Source: an uncultured bacterium (GTDB lineage: Bacteria; Patescibacteriota; Patescibacteriia; 2-12-FULL-60-25). Taken from it: a stretch of 64,000 nucleotides of DNA. Of the stretch, positions 35,231 through 43,024 are shown piece after piece. A program made the position numbers and the translations under genes. A model generated the notes under the pieces. The model saw only the letters and a program-made list of their open reading frames with translations, did not search any database and was not told the origin of the DNA. The stretch covers positions 1 to 64,000 of the forward strand of contig CALFEO010000026.1 of the NCBI GenBank assembly GCA_937949995.1. The letters are read 5' to 3'. The number at the start of each line of letters is the position of its first letter. Position 1 is the stretch's first letter.

Positions 35231-35500
35231 TTTATTCTCCTTTTCCAATGTGCATTACCTATCATCCGCCCTCGATCACTCAATCAAGTTCGGATTAAAA
35301 GTCCGCAAACTTTGTTGCGAAATTTCACCAATCCCGGCTCCAACCTTTATCCTTAAATCCTATATTCATGATTCGATTTCAAGATATCGACTCATAACGC
35401 CCGACCGGAAACAATTTAGAATACTAAAATCTAAACACAAATTGTTTACTAAGTCAAGATCTGCCAAGCCTCCGGTATTCCTGTAAAATACGATCAAAAA
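35231..35500 (-). promoter_or_regulatory. long leader of gene 34259-35230 with alternative hairpins
   Basis: About 200 nt upstream of the Shine-Dalgarno site is TTGACT-N18-TAGATT. The intervening leader holds two overlapping hairpin options, CGCAA-caaag-TTTGCG and GTTTGCGGA-cttttaa-TCCGAAC, which cannot form together. An alternative promoter TTGATT-N17-TGATAG lies about 30 nt before the gene. This may be a regulated leader; the evidence is weak. Confidence 0.35.
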
Positions 35501-35816
35501 ATATCCTTAACCAAACTATTTAAGGTCTTTTTATCAATCTCAAAAAAGTCAGCAACGACCGTAACGTCTATAACGCTCGTAACGTTCGTAACCCCGAAGA
35601 ACTCACTTCATTCGTTTTCGGGGCAGGCTGTTTTTAACGAGTTCAGTAGTTATGTCTAAAGTTCATCAAAAAAAGCCTAAGTAACTGTTAAGAAACTCAT
35701 TAGTAGCTTAGCTTCTCAGCTTCTTAGATTCTTCCCAGTTCCCAGTTCCTAATTCCTAGTTCCTAATTCCTAGTTCCTAATTCCCAGTTCCTAATTCCTA
35801 GTTCGCGGCTCACGGT
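35501..35816. repeat. AACGTT repeats and TTCCTAG heptad array
   Basis: No intact gene. About 35560-35640 holds ATAACGCTCGTAACGTTCGTAACC-type repeats and a GAACTCACTTCATTCGTTTTCGGGGCAGG element. A long 7-bp array follows (about 35700-35816), first AGCTTCT-type, then 10 or more TTCCTAG/TTCCTAA/TTCCCAG units. The TGA stop and last codons of asnS lie in its final units. Confidence 0.9.
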
Positions 35817-37102
35817 TCCAATCGATTAATCAATCTCGGAAACGGAATCGTCTCACGCACATGATGCAACCCGCAAATCCAAGCAACGAGACGCTCGAGT
35901 CCGTAACCGAATCCGCTGTGCGGAACCGATCCGTATTTGCGCAAATCCAAGTACCACTTAAACGCTTCTTCCGGCAAATTATGCTCGCGGATTCTTTTTA
36001 ACAACTCTTCATAATCATCCTCACGCTGGGAGCCTCCGATAACTTCTCCATAACCCTCGGGCGCTAAAAGATCAGCATTCAAAACCCTTGTTGGGTCGGA
36101 TGGATCACGCTTCATATAAAAAGCTTTGACCGCAGACGGATATTTCTCAATAAAAATCGGTTTCTCATACATCTTGGTCAGCGTTGTCTCATCATCAGCT
36201 CCCAAATCATCCATATCACCGATATCCGATCCATTGTCTCGCAGAATCTTAATCGCCTCCGCATGAGTCATTCTGATAAACGGAGCTTGAACTTTTTTAA
36301 GCGGTTCAACATCTCTTTCCAAAATTTTCAATTCAGCTTCGCGATTCTCCAAAACTCTTTTTACGATGTACGAAATCAATTGCTCCTGAATCTGCAAATT
36401 TTCTTCATGCTCTGCAAAAGCCATCTCCGCATCCATCATCCAAAACTCGGTCAGATGTCTGCGAGTTTTTGATTTCTCCGCGCGAAACACCGGCCCAAAA
36501 TCAAACACTCTGCCCAGCGACGCAATCGCGGCTTCAAGATAAAGCTGGCCGGATTGCGACAGATAGGCTTTACGCTCTTCAAAATAATCAATCTCAAAAA
36601 GCTCGGTTGTTCCTTCGCAAGCGCTTGGAGTTAAAATCGGCGAATCGAATTTTACAAAATTATTCTGATGAAACCAGTCATAAGTCGCACTGATAATCTC
36701 ATCACGCACACGCTGAATCGCCCATTGCGACGGAGCGCGCAACCAAAGGTGACGGTTATCCAGTAAAAAATCCGGCCCATGCTCTTTTTTGCCGATGGGA
36801 TATTCCTCGGCCTTTTGTATCAGCTCAAGTTTACTCACCTGCAGCTCATAAACGCCCTCTTGCTTGGGATGCTTGGTAACCTCACCCGTCACAACAAACG
36901 ACGACTCTAAAGTCGCTTCGGATGCTGACTTCCAGCTATTCTCATCAACCGCTGCTTGCACCACAACAGCCTGCACAAAACCAGACCCATCACGGATCTG
37001 CAAAAAAGCAATCTTCCCGCTCGAACGCACATTGTACGCCCAACCTTTTATCGTAACTTGTTGCCCGACAAGTTCGGGAAACTCTGATATTAAATTAACC
37101 AT
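35810..37102 (-). CDS. asnS: asparaginyl-tRNA synthetase
   Basis: A 430-aa class IIb synthetase: OB-fold (QQVTIKGWAYNVRSSGKIAFLQIRDGSG), motif 1 (FVKFDSPILTPSACEGTTELFEI), YLSQSGQLYLEAA, motif 2 (FGPVFRAEKSKTRRHLTEFWMMDAEMAF) and motif 3 (SGFGYGLERLVAWICG). It charges tRNA-Asn directly, so together with aspS in this window Asn-tRNA need not be made by transamidation. The start MVNLIS aligns with the family N-terminus; TTGACG-N16-TAAAAA lies upstream. The stop is embedded in a heptad array. Confidence 0.95.
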   Translation of the reverse strand: MVNLISEFPELVGQQVTIKGWAYNVRSSGKIAFLQIRDGSGFVQAVVVQAAVDENSWKSASEATLESSFVVTGEVTKHPKQEGVYELQVSKLELIQKAEEYPIGKKEHGPDFLLDNRHLWLRAPSQWAIQRVRDEIISATYDWFHQNNFVKFDSPILTPSACEGTTELFEIDYFEERKAYLSQSGQLYLEAAIASLGRVFDFGPVFRAEKSKTRRHLTEFWMMDAEMAFAEHEENLQIQEQLISYIVKRVLENREAELKILERDVEPLKKVQAPFIRMTHAEAIKILRDNGSDIGDMDDLGADDETTLTKMYEKPIFIEKYPSAVKAFYMKRDPSDPTRVLNADLLAPEGYGEVIGGSQREDDYEELLKRIREHNLPEEAFKWYLDLRKYGSVPHSGFGYGLERLVAWICGLHHVRETIPFPRLINRLEP

Positions 37103-37164
37103 AATACTCACCATTTTTACTGAAAAACCGCAAAGCGTCAATGGCATGAAAATAAATAAAAATA

Positions 37165-37198
37165 TAAAAAAAACCGCACAATCAATCAGCTGTGCGGA
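37165..37198 (-). terminator. terminator of small gene 37224-37394
   Basis: Minus strand CCGCACA-gctgattga-TTGTGCGG followed by eight T, 26 bp after the stop codon. Confidence 0.9.
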
Positions 37199-37223
37199 TA
37201 AGCGATATCCAAGATCAATTCAC

Positions 37224-37394
37224 TCACTTGTCACTTTTGACAAGTCTCAATCGCGATTTTTTTGGTTCTGTTGCTTGCGTCTTGGCACTCTCCATTTCCG
37301 CGAAGACCAAAGCCCTCAACAGAATGTCTATGTCACGCTTAATCTCCTCAACCGTCTCTTCTTTTCTTTGCGATTCGCGCTTCTTTCTTCCCAT
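37224..37394 (-). CDS. small basic 56-aa protein, unknown
   Basis: A short ORF that is easy to miss: MGRKKRESQRKEETVEEIKR at the N-terminus, a helical middle (DIDILLRALVFAEMESAK) and a basic end (KKSRLRLVKSDK), TGA stop. AAGAGG lies 6 nt before the ATG, a perfect TTGACA is about 140 nt upstream and a strong terminator follows. This matches the packaging of five other orphan genes here. Function unknown; a small helical basic protein could bind RNA, DNA or the ribosome. Confidence 0.65.
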   Translation of the reverse strand: MGRKKRESQRKEETVEEIKRDIDILLRALVFAEMESAKTQATEPKKSRLRLVKSDK

Positions 37395-37509
37395 TGTCTT
37401 GACCTCTTGGTTGCGGGATATTGTCTTTATCGGCCAAAAAACGATGGCCCAAAAAAATAAGCTGAACTAAGCTGAATTTGAAAAGTTCAATACCATAACG
37501 GGAATATAT

Positions 37510-37538
37510 CATTTACCACAAAACCGAATATTTGTCAA
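37510..37538 (-). promoter_or_regulatory. TTGACA promoter of small gene 37224-37394
   Basis: Minus strand: TTGACA (37533-37538), 17-nt spacer, TAAATG (37510-37515). The -10 box is weak; the predicted leader is about 110 nt. Confidence 0.45.
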
Positions 37539-37611
37539 TCCCGATCAGCAATCCCCAAAACCTGATTTGCGTCAATTTTATTGTATAAATAACAAAAACA
37601 ATCCAATTAAC

Positions 37612-38121
37612 TCATGTTATTTTTTTATTTATCACATGTAATATACTCTCGCTCCTCATAAATAAAATAACCGCCCAAACCGCAATCCCAATCTCAAGCA
37701 AAAAAGTCCAATGAAAAACAAAATTCCAAACCCAAAAATCATAAACCGCCGGCACATCAACCAAATAATAACCTTTATCCGTTAGCGGATAAAACCATGC
37801 GATTTTTCCTACAATCGTATCCAATACCAAATGCAAAAAAATGTTGCTAAAGAAAATTATCGACGCGATGACGTAATCTTTCTTTTTCAACATCCAAAAC
37901 AACAAGATGGTAACCACAGCCATAATCATCCAATAATACGGAATGTGTATCCAATATCCATGATGCAAATTCTGCCGATTATCAATCAAATAAAAATACA
38001 AAATATCAAAATCAATAATAACACTCCCCAATAAACCTAAAAACAGATACTTGGATGTATCAAACTTTTTCTGAAGAGTTTTGGTTAAAATGTAACCCGC
38101 CGGTAAATGCGCGATAAACAT
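37612..38121 (-). CDS. YdjM/DUF457-like membrane-bound metal-dependent hydrolase
   Basis: A 169-aa protein with four membrane helices and the conserved polar residues of this family: HLPAGY at the N-terminus, GSVIIDFDILYFYL, RQNLHHGYWIHIPYYW and IFLHLVLDTIVGKIAWFYPL. Family members are annotated as inner-membrane metal-dependent hydrolases; substrate unknown. It is preceded by ATAACGTT repeats. No operon partner is evident. Confidence 0.75.
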   Translation of the reverse strand: MFIAHLPAGYILTKTLQKKFDTSKYLFLGLLGSVIIDFDILYFYLIDNRQNLHHGYWIHIPYYWMIMAVVTILLFWMLKKKDYVIASIIFFSNIFLHLVLDTIVGKIAWFYPLTDKGYYLVDVPAVYDFWVWNFVFHWTFLLEIGIAVWAVILFMRSESILHVINKKIT

Positions 38122-38320
38122 AGTTTTACGTTATTAACGTTTATAACGTTTATAATGAGTTCAGTGGCTAAAGCGGATCCTCCCAACCTCCTTACTAAGG
38201 AGGTGCTTCGAATGAGTCATTCAAGGCTCTTCTCCTGAGGTGAATGCGCCTATGGAGCAGATATTCAAAATTCGTGGTTCGACGTTCGACGTTCGACGTT
38301 TGACGTTAAACGTTTGACGT
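38122..38320. repeat. ATAACGTT repeats, ACCTCC palindrome, TTCGACG heptads
   Basis: ATAACGTTTATAACG repeats (38128-38155), then CCTCCCAACCTCCTTACTAAGGAGG (about 38174-38205), also present near 900. A heptad array TTCGTGG/TTCGACG/TTTGACG/TTAAACG (about 38275-38320) overlaps the last codons of recO. Confidence 0.9.
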
Positions 38321-39079
38321 CAGTCTCACAATAGTTGTAAACCCATGTGGCTCCCTATCCAACGGCGTATGTTTGCAGATTTCCCTTGTTATCACATTGA
38401 CCGTTTCGATGAGTTCAATTGGTGCCGTGACTCTCATTATATCGCTTAACGAAGCTGATCGAAGAAATTGTAACAGATTCATGGCATGCGCCGGAACTCT
38501 GATTAAAGCTTCGCGAACGGCCGGACGGCAGTCCAAACACACCAGCCCGTTCCTGTCCGGAGCATAAAAAACCTCCGTAGGACCTTTTGCCCGCCCGCAA
38601 TGAGCGCAAGCCCTAAAATAGGGCCCATAACCCAATAAATCCAATAAACGCAAACTTACGGCTGAAAACAATAATTGAGCCCTTATAGGCGAAATTTCGC
38701 CCTCAAATTGAGCCAAAATACCGCATAATTCCGCCCAAAGTTTGTATATCCTGCCGTCAGATACCCCGGGCTTTAAAAGCTTCAAACAAAGATCGGAAAA
38801 TGCACCCGCCACGGCAAATGCTCCAACCGCATTAAACCTCTTATTCCCCTTACCGCTAACCGCCACCGCCAAATGATCATAAGCCCTGCCCTTGGCAATC
38901 ATCACATCCGCAAAAGCAAAAGGCTCCAATTGTGGAGATTGTTTAGCTTGAACTTTCATGGCGCCCCTGGCAACCGCGATCATAAACCCATGCTCCAACC
39001 CATACAAAAAATACTGCCGATCCCATTCTCTCATCGGTACCTTTTTCAACACCACAACTTGATCACGGATGTAACTCAT
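38306..39079 (-). CDS. recO: DNA repair protein RecO
   Basis: A 257-aa RecO: N-terminal OB-fold (YIRDQVVVLKKVPMREWDRQYFLYG...GMIAVARGAMK region), a helical middle, and a Cys4 zinc site (CAHCGRAKG ... GLVCLDCR). RecO anneals single-stranded DNA and loads RecA with RecR in gap repair. The last residues (TSNV) and TAA stop are encoded by a TTTGACG-type heptad array, so the C-terminal tail is repeat-derived. AATTAAGA repeats precede it. Confidence 0.92.
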   Translation of the reverse strand: MSYIRDQVVVLKKVPMREWDRQYFLYGLEHGFMIAVARGAMKVQAKQSPQLEPFAFADVMIAKGRAYDHLAVAVSGKGNKRFNAVGAFAVAGAFSDLCLKLLKPGVSDGRIYKLWAELCGILAQFEGEISPIRAQLLFSAVSLRLLDLLGYGPYFRACAHCGRAKGPTEVFYAPDRNGLVCLDCRPAVREALIRVPAHAMNLLQFLRSASLSDIMRVTAPIELIETVNVITREICKHTPLDREPHGFTTIVRLTSNV

Positions 39080-39297
39080 CTTTCACGATCGGAATTATGA
39101 ATTCAAAATTAAGAATTAAGAATTAAAAATGAATGTAGCCTTACGGCATTTCTATACCAAATTATGAATTAAGAATTAAGAATTAAAAATGAATGTAGCC
39201 TTACGGCATCAAAATATAATTCCGAATATCGAGCTTTGCTCGATTCCAACATTCATAATTCTTAATTTTTAATTTTTAATTAGTAATTAAAGTTGAA
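39080..39297. repeat. ATTAAGA heptads and a 40-bp direct repeat
   Basis: ATTAAGAATTAAGAATTAAA followed by AATGAATGTAGCCTTACGGCAT occurs twice (about 39105-39148 and 39167-39210), then an inverted ATTCTTAATTTTTAATTTTTA stretch (about 39257-39290). The 7-bp unit is ATTAAGA. Confidence 0.9.
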
Positions 39298-39696
39298 TTA
39301 CTTCTTCCTATCCAAATAATTTTGCAATATTACAGCTGCTGCAACAGCATCATCTTCCGCCTTGGAACCGGATGTGTGCATCGAGTGTTGCGCTTCGGCC
39401 GTACTCATCATTTCATCAACCTCATCAACGGCGATATTAAACGAGCGCAAATCCGAAATAAAAATTCTCACAGCTTGCGCCTGATTGGACTCTCGCGACA
39501 AATCACGCGTATCACGAGGGATTCCCACAACCACTCGATCCACTCCCTCATTTTCTATCACAAGTTTGATTTGCTTAATCACGTCACCATGCCCCGAGTT
39601 ATTCAAAATCATCCACGGACTGGCAATCCGTGTTGTTGTATCCCCCAAAGCGATCCCCACCTTGCGCTCCCCGTAATCAATTCCTAAAATTCTCAT
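39298..39696 (-). CDS. ruvX: YqgF/RuvX-family putative Holliday junction resolvase
   Basis: A 132-aa RNase H-like protein: MRILGIDYGERKVGIALGD (first Asp), VDRVVVGIPRDTRDLSRESNQAQ, VDEMMSTAEA and the final KAEDDAVAAAVILQNYL Asp-rich helix. The family processes 16S rRNA ends and/or Holliday junctions. I place the start at MRILG; the longer ORF would begin inside a TACGATG heptad array. TACGAT ends 6 nt before this ATG, so the array may provide the -10 box. Confidence 0.92.
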   Translation of the reverse strand: MRILGIDYGERKVGIALGDTTTRIASPWMILNNSGHGDVIKQIKLVIENEGVDRVVVGIPRDTRDLSRESNQAQAVRIFISDLRSFNIAVDEVDEMMSTAEAQHSMHTSGSKAEDDAVAAAVILQNYLDRKK

Positions 39697-39735
39697 AAAC
39701 TTATCGTACATCGTACGTCGTACATCGTACAATAC
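39697..39735. repeat. TACGATG heptad array upstream of ruvX
   Basis: On the minus strand TACGATG, TACGACG, TACGATG, TACGATA in perfect 7-bp phase, ending directly before AAGTTT-ATG of ruvX. Confidence 0.9.
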
Positions 39736-39738
39736 CTG

Positions 39739-40255
39739 TCAGCTTTCACGATAACCGATTTGAGGAGGTTCTTCAACATCTGTTTCGAGTAATTGCTTAA
39801 TTGCATCAAAAACAATCTTAAACTGCTCATCATAACGTTTTTCCATGACTTCAAGTTTCAACCGCAAATCCTCATGAGTTTGTAACATTTCTCTAAATTT
39901 AGTAAATATCCTCATTATTTGAATATTCACTGCTATTGCCCGCTTACTCCTCAAAACGCTTGATAACATAGCGACCCCCCTGCTCCGTAAAAACCATTGG
40001 CGGTCTTCTTAAACCCATTTTCGCCCATGCGTTGGAGGTCACAATTTGTGATCTCCGATTTTCAAGCTCATCTAATGTCAAAGTAAACATAAAATCTTCC
40101 GGAAAACGATCCGTATTCCTTTTCACGGCCTGATTCAAAACCCTTGTCTCAACCCCGTACAATTCCGCCAAATCAAAATCCATCATCACTTTTTGACCAC
40201 GAATAATATATATCTTATTTTCAATCCTGCCCACAGGTATAATTTCCCGGTACAT
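39739..40255 (-). pseudogene. ORF6N-domain DNA-binding protein, frameshifted at G6
   Basis: The upstream frame encodes an ORF6N domain (IENKIYIIRGQKVMMDFDLAELYGVETRVLNQAVKRN, RFPEDFMFTLTLDEL, PMVFTEQG) then runs off as GRYVIKRFEE-stop. The next frame resumes exactly the family continuation, MLSSVLRSKRAIAVNIQIMRIF, FREMLQTHEDLRLKLEVMEKRYDEQFKIVFDAIKQLL. The switch falls on a six-base run (C6 on plus at 39975-39980): five bases restore FTEQGVAMLSSV. So the gene is a recent pseudogene, phase-variable, or carries a sequencing error. ORF6N proteins are typical phage/mobile-element regulators. It sits where infA and the alpha operon often follow map. Confidence 0.85.
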
Positions 40256-40332
40256 AAATTTTATACAACTTAACACACAATACCGAGTATTCAATCATCA
40301 TGCATTTTGCATCATGCATTATGTATTGTTAA

Positions 40333-41112
40333 TTAGATGATCGGCCACGGCGTTATCAACTCATAACCGTCCTTGGTAACCGCAATGGTAACTTCCCAAT
40401 GAGCCGCGAGGGATCCATCTGTAGTAACAATAGTCCATCCGTCGTTTTTTTGTTTAACCCTCCAATCACCCATTGCCACCATCGGCTCTATGGCCAAACA
40501 CATTCCGGCCTTAAGTTTTACCGGCGGCTGCCGCCTGTCGTGAAAATGAGGTATCTGCGGATCTTCGTGCACCGCATAACCGACTCCGTGCCCAACCAAA
40601 TCACGAATAATCCCAAAACCTTTCGGCTCCAAATAATTTTGTATCGCTTTGCCGATATCATGCACCCAAGATCCATCATGCACGGTTTCCAAAGCTATTT
40701 CCAAAGATCTTCTTGTTTCTCGCGATAGCTCACGAGCCGCTTCAGTTACATCGCCCGCTAAAATCGTACACGCCATATCCGTAGCCATCCCTTGATACCA
40801 AAATCCGATATCCATCTTAACAATATCGCCGTTTTTGATAACGCGATTGGGAACCGCCGGTCCATGTACGACTTCATCATTAATTGAAATACAGACAGCT
40901 GAGGGATAAGGCGGATCCGAACTATGAATTTGATAATTCAAAAAAGATGGTTTACCGCCGGCTTTAGCCATCTCCTCCTGCGCCAGCTTATCCAAATCCT
41001 CGGTATTGGCTCCGACTACGCATTTTTTCGCCAGCAACGACAAAATCCCCGACAGAATAATTCCGCCGGCCTTCATCTTTTCTATGTCTTCCGCACTTTT
41101 TATTCCAATCAT
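40333..41112 (-). CDS. map: methionine aminopeptidase, type I
   Basis: A 259-aa MetAP: IKSAEDIEKMKAGGIILSGIL, FLNYQIHSSDPPYPSAVCISINDEVVHG (His), VKMDIGFWYQGMATDMACT (two metal Asp), VGHGVGYAVHEDPQIPHF (His) and LAIEPMVAMG / HWEVTIAVT (two Glu). It removes the N-terminal Met. It is the last gene of the secY-adk-map group but is separated from adk by 225 bp of repeats; infA, rpmJ, rpsM and the rest of the alpha operon do not follow. Confidence 0.96.
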   Translation of the reverse strand: MIGIKSAEDIEKMKAGGIILSGILSLLAKKCVVGANTEDLDKLAQEEMAKAGGKPSFLNYQIHSSDPPYPSAVCISINDEVVHGPAVPNRVIKNGDIVKMDIGFWYQGMATDMACTILAGDVTEAARELSRETRRSLEIALETVHDGSWVHDIGKAIQNYLEPKGFGIIRDLVGHGVGYAVHEDPQIPHFHDRRQPPVKLKAGMCLAIEPMVAMGDWRVKQKNDGWTIVTTDGSLAAHWEVTIAVTKDGYELITPWPII

Positions 41113-41337
41113 AACAACTTAACTTCGTCGTAACATATAAGTTCATCAAGTGTAAAGTAACAAGTTCATCAGGAGTTCATCCCACCACGCGCCCACGGGC
41201 TTCGCGGGACAAGTCAAGTCTAAAGTTTATCAAGAGAAGCAAAAGTAACTCTTGATGAACTTTTAACTTCAAACGACTTGTAACTAGTGGCCAGTAGCTA
41301 GTAGCTAGTAGCTAGTGGCTAGTGGCTAGTAAGTAGC
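41113..41337. repeat. GTTCATCAAG palindrome and AGCTAGT heptad array
   Basis: AAGTTCATCAAG/TCTTGATGAACTT arms (about 41141-41262) enclose the CCACCACG...GCGGGACAAG element. From 41283 to 41337 an uninterrupted 7-bp array (CTAGTGG, CCAGTAG, CTAGTAG x2, CTAGTGG x2, CTAGTAA) reaches the adk stop codon. Confidence 0.95.
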
Positions 41338-41997
41338 TTATTGTGAAAAACCCAATTTGGCAATCTTTTTCATTATATCCTCAAAAACATAAGGAATCGG
41401 CTGTTCACCGTTTATTGGCAGTAAAATACCCTTTTCACGATAATAACCCGCCAAAGGCGCTGTTAATAAATGATAGGCTTTCAACCTTTGCTTGATTACC
41501 GATGCCGTATCATCAGCTCTTTGCACCAAATCGCCTCCGCATAAAGAACACTTATCCTTAATTGCCGGAGGTGCGTATTTATTATGATACACGGTTTTGC
41601 ACTTGGGACATTGCTTGCGCATGCTTAATCTTTTTACCACTTCGTCATCCGGTATTTTTATCTGTATAGCCAAATTGATTTTTATCAAACGATCAAGCTG
41701 AGCCGCTTGTTCAACATTTCTGGGATAACCATCCAAAATAAATCCCTTGGTAAGATCGATTTTTTTCAACTGTCTGGCCATAACCGCATTAACCAAATCG
41801 TCGGGAGCCAGCAAACCCTGCGCCACATAACCGTTAACCAAATTACCCAAAGTTGTTTGTGCGGCGATTTCCGCCCTGAACAAATCTCCGGCACCGACAA
41901 GCGGCAAATTAAAACGTTCAGCCAAAAGCAAACCCTGTGTGCCCTTGCCCGAGCCTTGAGGTCCGAAAATTACAGCTTGAAGTTGTTTGCGTTTCAT
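41338..41997 (-). CDS. adk: adenylate kinase with zinc LID
   Basis: A 219-aa enzyme: P-loop FGPQGSGKGTQ, AMP-binding GDLFRAE, GFILDGYPRNVEQAAQL and a LID with four Cys (CPKCKTVYHNKYAPPAIKDKCSLCGGDL) that should bind zinc. It balances ATP, ADP and AMP. Its start overlaps the end of the upstream membrane-protein gene by 4 bp, indicating coupling. The stop abuts a heptad array. Confidence 0.96.
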   Translation of the reverse strand: MKRKQLQAVIFGPQGSGKGTQGLLLAERFNLPLVGAGDLFRAEIAAQTTLGNLVNGYVAQGLLAPDDLVNAVMARQLKKIDLTKGFILDGYPRNVEQAAQLDRLIKINLAIQIKIPDDEVVKRLSMRKQCPKCKTVYHNKYAPPAIKDKCSLCGGDLVQRADDTASVIKQRLKAYHLLTAPLAGYYREKGILLPINGEQPIPYVFEDIMKKIAKLGFSQ

Positions 41998-42812
41998 AAT
42001 TTATCAACCAAAAATATTATTACATAAACCGAAATCGCGGTTCCCAAAAAAATGTTTCCGCGCAATCCGTAATCTTTTGCAAGTCCGTAAGCGAACCCGA
42101 ACAGCATAACAAAAATACAAAAAAACAAAAAGACCGTTTCACCGTAACCTATCAATAACTGAAACGAAATTGCGGCTGCTGCCATTAACGGTAAAATACT
42201 GACTATTTTCCCCAATCCCGGATTCCAGACTTCAATTCTGGAGTTCATCCATCCCGCAATATCAACCGGCAGCAAAAAACCCGGAATCAAACCCGATCTT
42301 CTGGCATCATGATACAAGATCGCCATTTTCATTTCGCGTGATCTGTAGTAATCATAAACCAAAACTCCCAGAGCCAAAAAAATAATACTGCTCGGTAAAA
42401 AATGCCAAACGACCAATAAACCGATTCCGGCGCAGCCAAAAACATAAAACAGATTCATGGAATACACCGCACGCCAAACAAAAGCCGAAACTGTTACTAT
42501 GGAAGATAGTAAAATGGCCGCACTGATCGGCAAAAACGACAAAAAATATATCCAAACGCCGGCAAAAGCTATTATCATCAACATCACCTCCCACCATAAG
42601 GTTGATGCCTTCTTGCGAAACATCGAAACAATCATGAGCATTAACAATATCGCCGCCAAAATCGTTTCAATCCAAAAAATCAATTCCGGCAAAATATACG
42701 CTTTTTGCTTTAAAAAAACATGCGCCCCGTAAACCGAAACAAAAATATGCGCATAAATTACAGCGTATGAAACATGCCATAACGGTTTATCTATTTTTTC
42801 GGGCTTATTCAT
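41994..42812 (-). CDS. polytopic membrane protein between secY and adk, unknown
   Basis: A 272-aa protein with about eight or nine membrane helices (e.g. YAVIYAHIFVSVYGAHVFL, ILLMLMIVSMF, IAFAGVWIYFLSFLPISAAILLSSIV, YVFGCAGIGLLVVWHFLPSSIIFLALG) and a short soluble loop REMKMAILYHDARRSGLIPGF. No catalytic motif or known family recognised. It interrupts the normally contiguous secY-adk pair and overlaps adk by 4 bp, so it is co-expressed with translocation and translation genes. Confidence 0.65.
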   Translation of the reverse strand: MNKPEKIDKPLWHVSYAVIYAHIFVSVYGAHVFLKQKAYILPELIFWIETILAAILLMLMIVSMFRKKASTLWWEVMLMIIAFAGVWIYFLSFLPISAAILLSSIVTVSAFVWRAVYSMNLFYVFGCAGIGLLVVWHFLPSSIIFLALGVLVYDYYRSREMKMAILYHDARRSGLIPGFLLPVDIAGWMNSRIEVWNPGLGKIVSILPLMAAAAISFQLLIGYGETVFLFFCIFVMLFGFAYGLAKDYGLRGNIFLGTAISVYVIIFLVDKL

Positions 42813-43024
42813 ACACAGCTAAGCCATCTTATCACACATCACTCAATCTAAACAAAACTAAAATCAGCCGCTGACTGATCCCACCCGCCTAAACTTCGTG
42901 GTACATACAATCAATGACTGAAATCAACTTTTTTACATCACTCCGAAACCTCTTAACTCATTATAAACTCGCCCCCATCTGTTGCTAGAAGCTAGTGGCT
43001 AGTAGCTAGTAGCTGGAAGCTGTT
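42813..43024. repeat. gap with AGCTAGT heptads abutting secY stop
   Basis: About 170 bp without recognisable signals, then GCTAGAA/GCTAGTG/GCTAGTA x2/GCTGGAA in 7-bp phase (about 42984-43020), ending 4 bp from the secY TAA. Confidence 0.85.

Noticed and set aside
39296..39732. Longer ruvX N-terminus (MYDVRRTMYDKF)
   Set aside because: Those codons are translated TACGATG heptads; the family N-terminus starts at MRILGIDYG.
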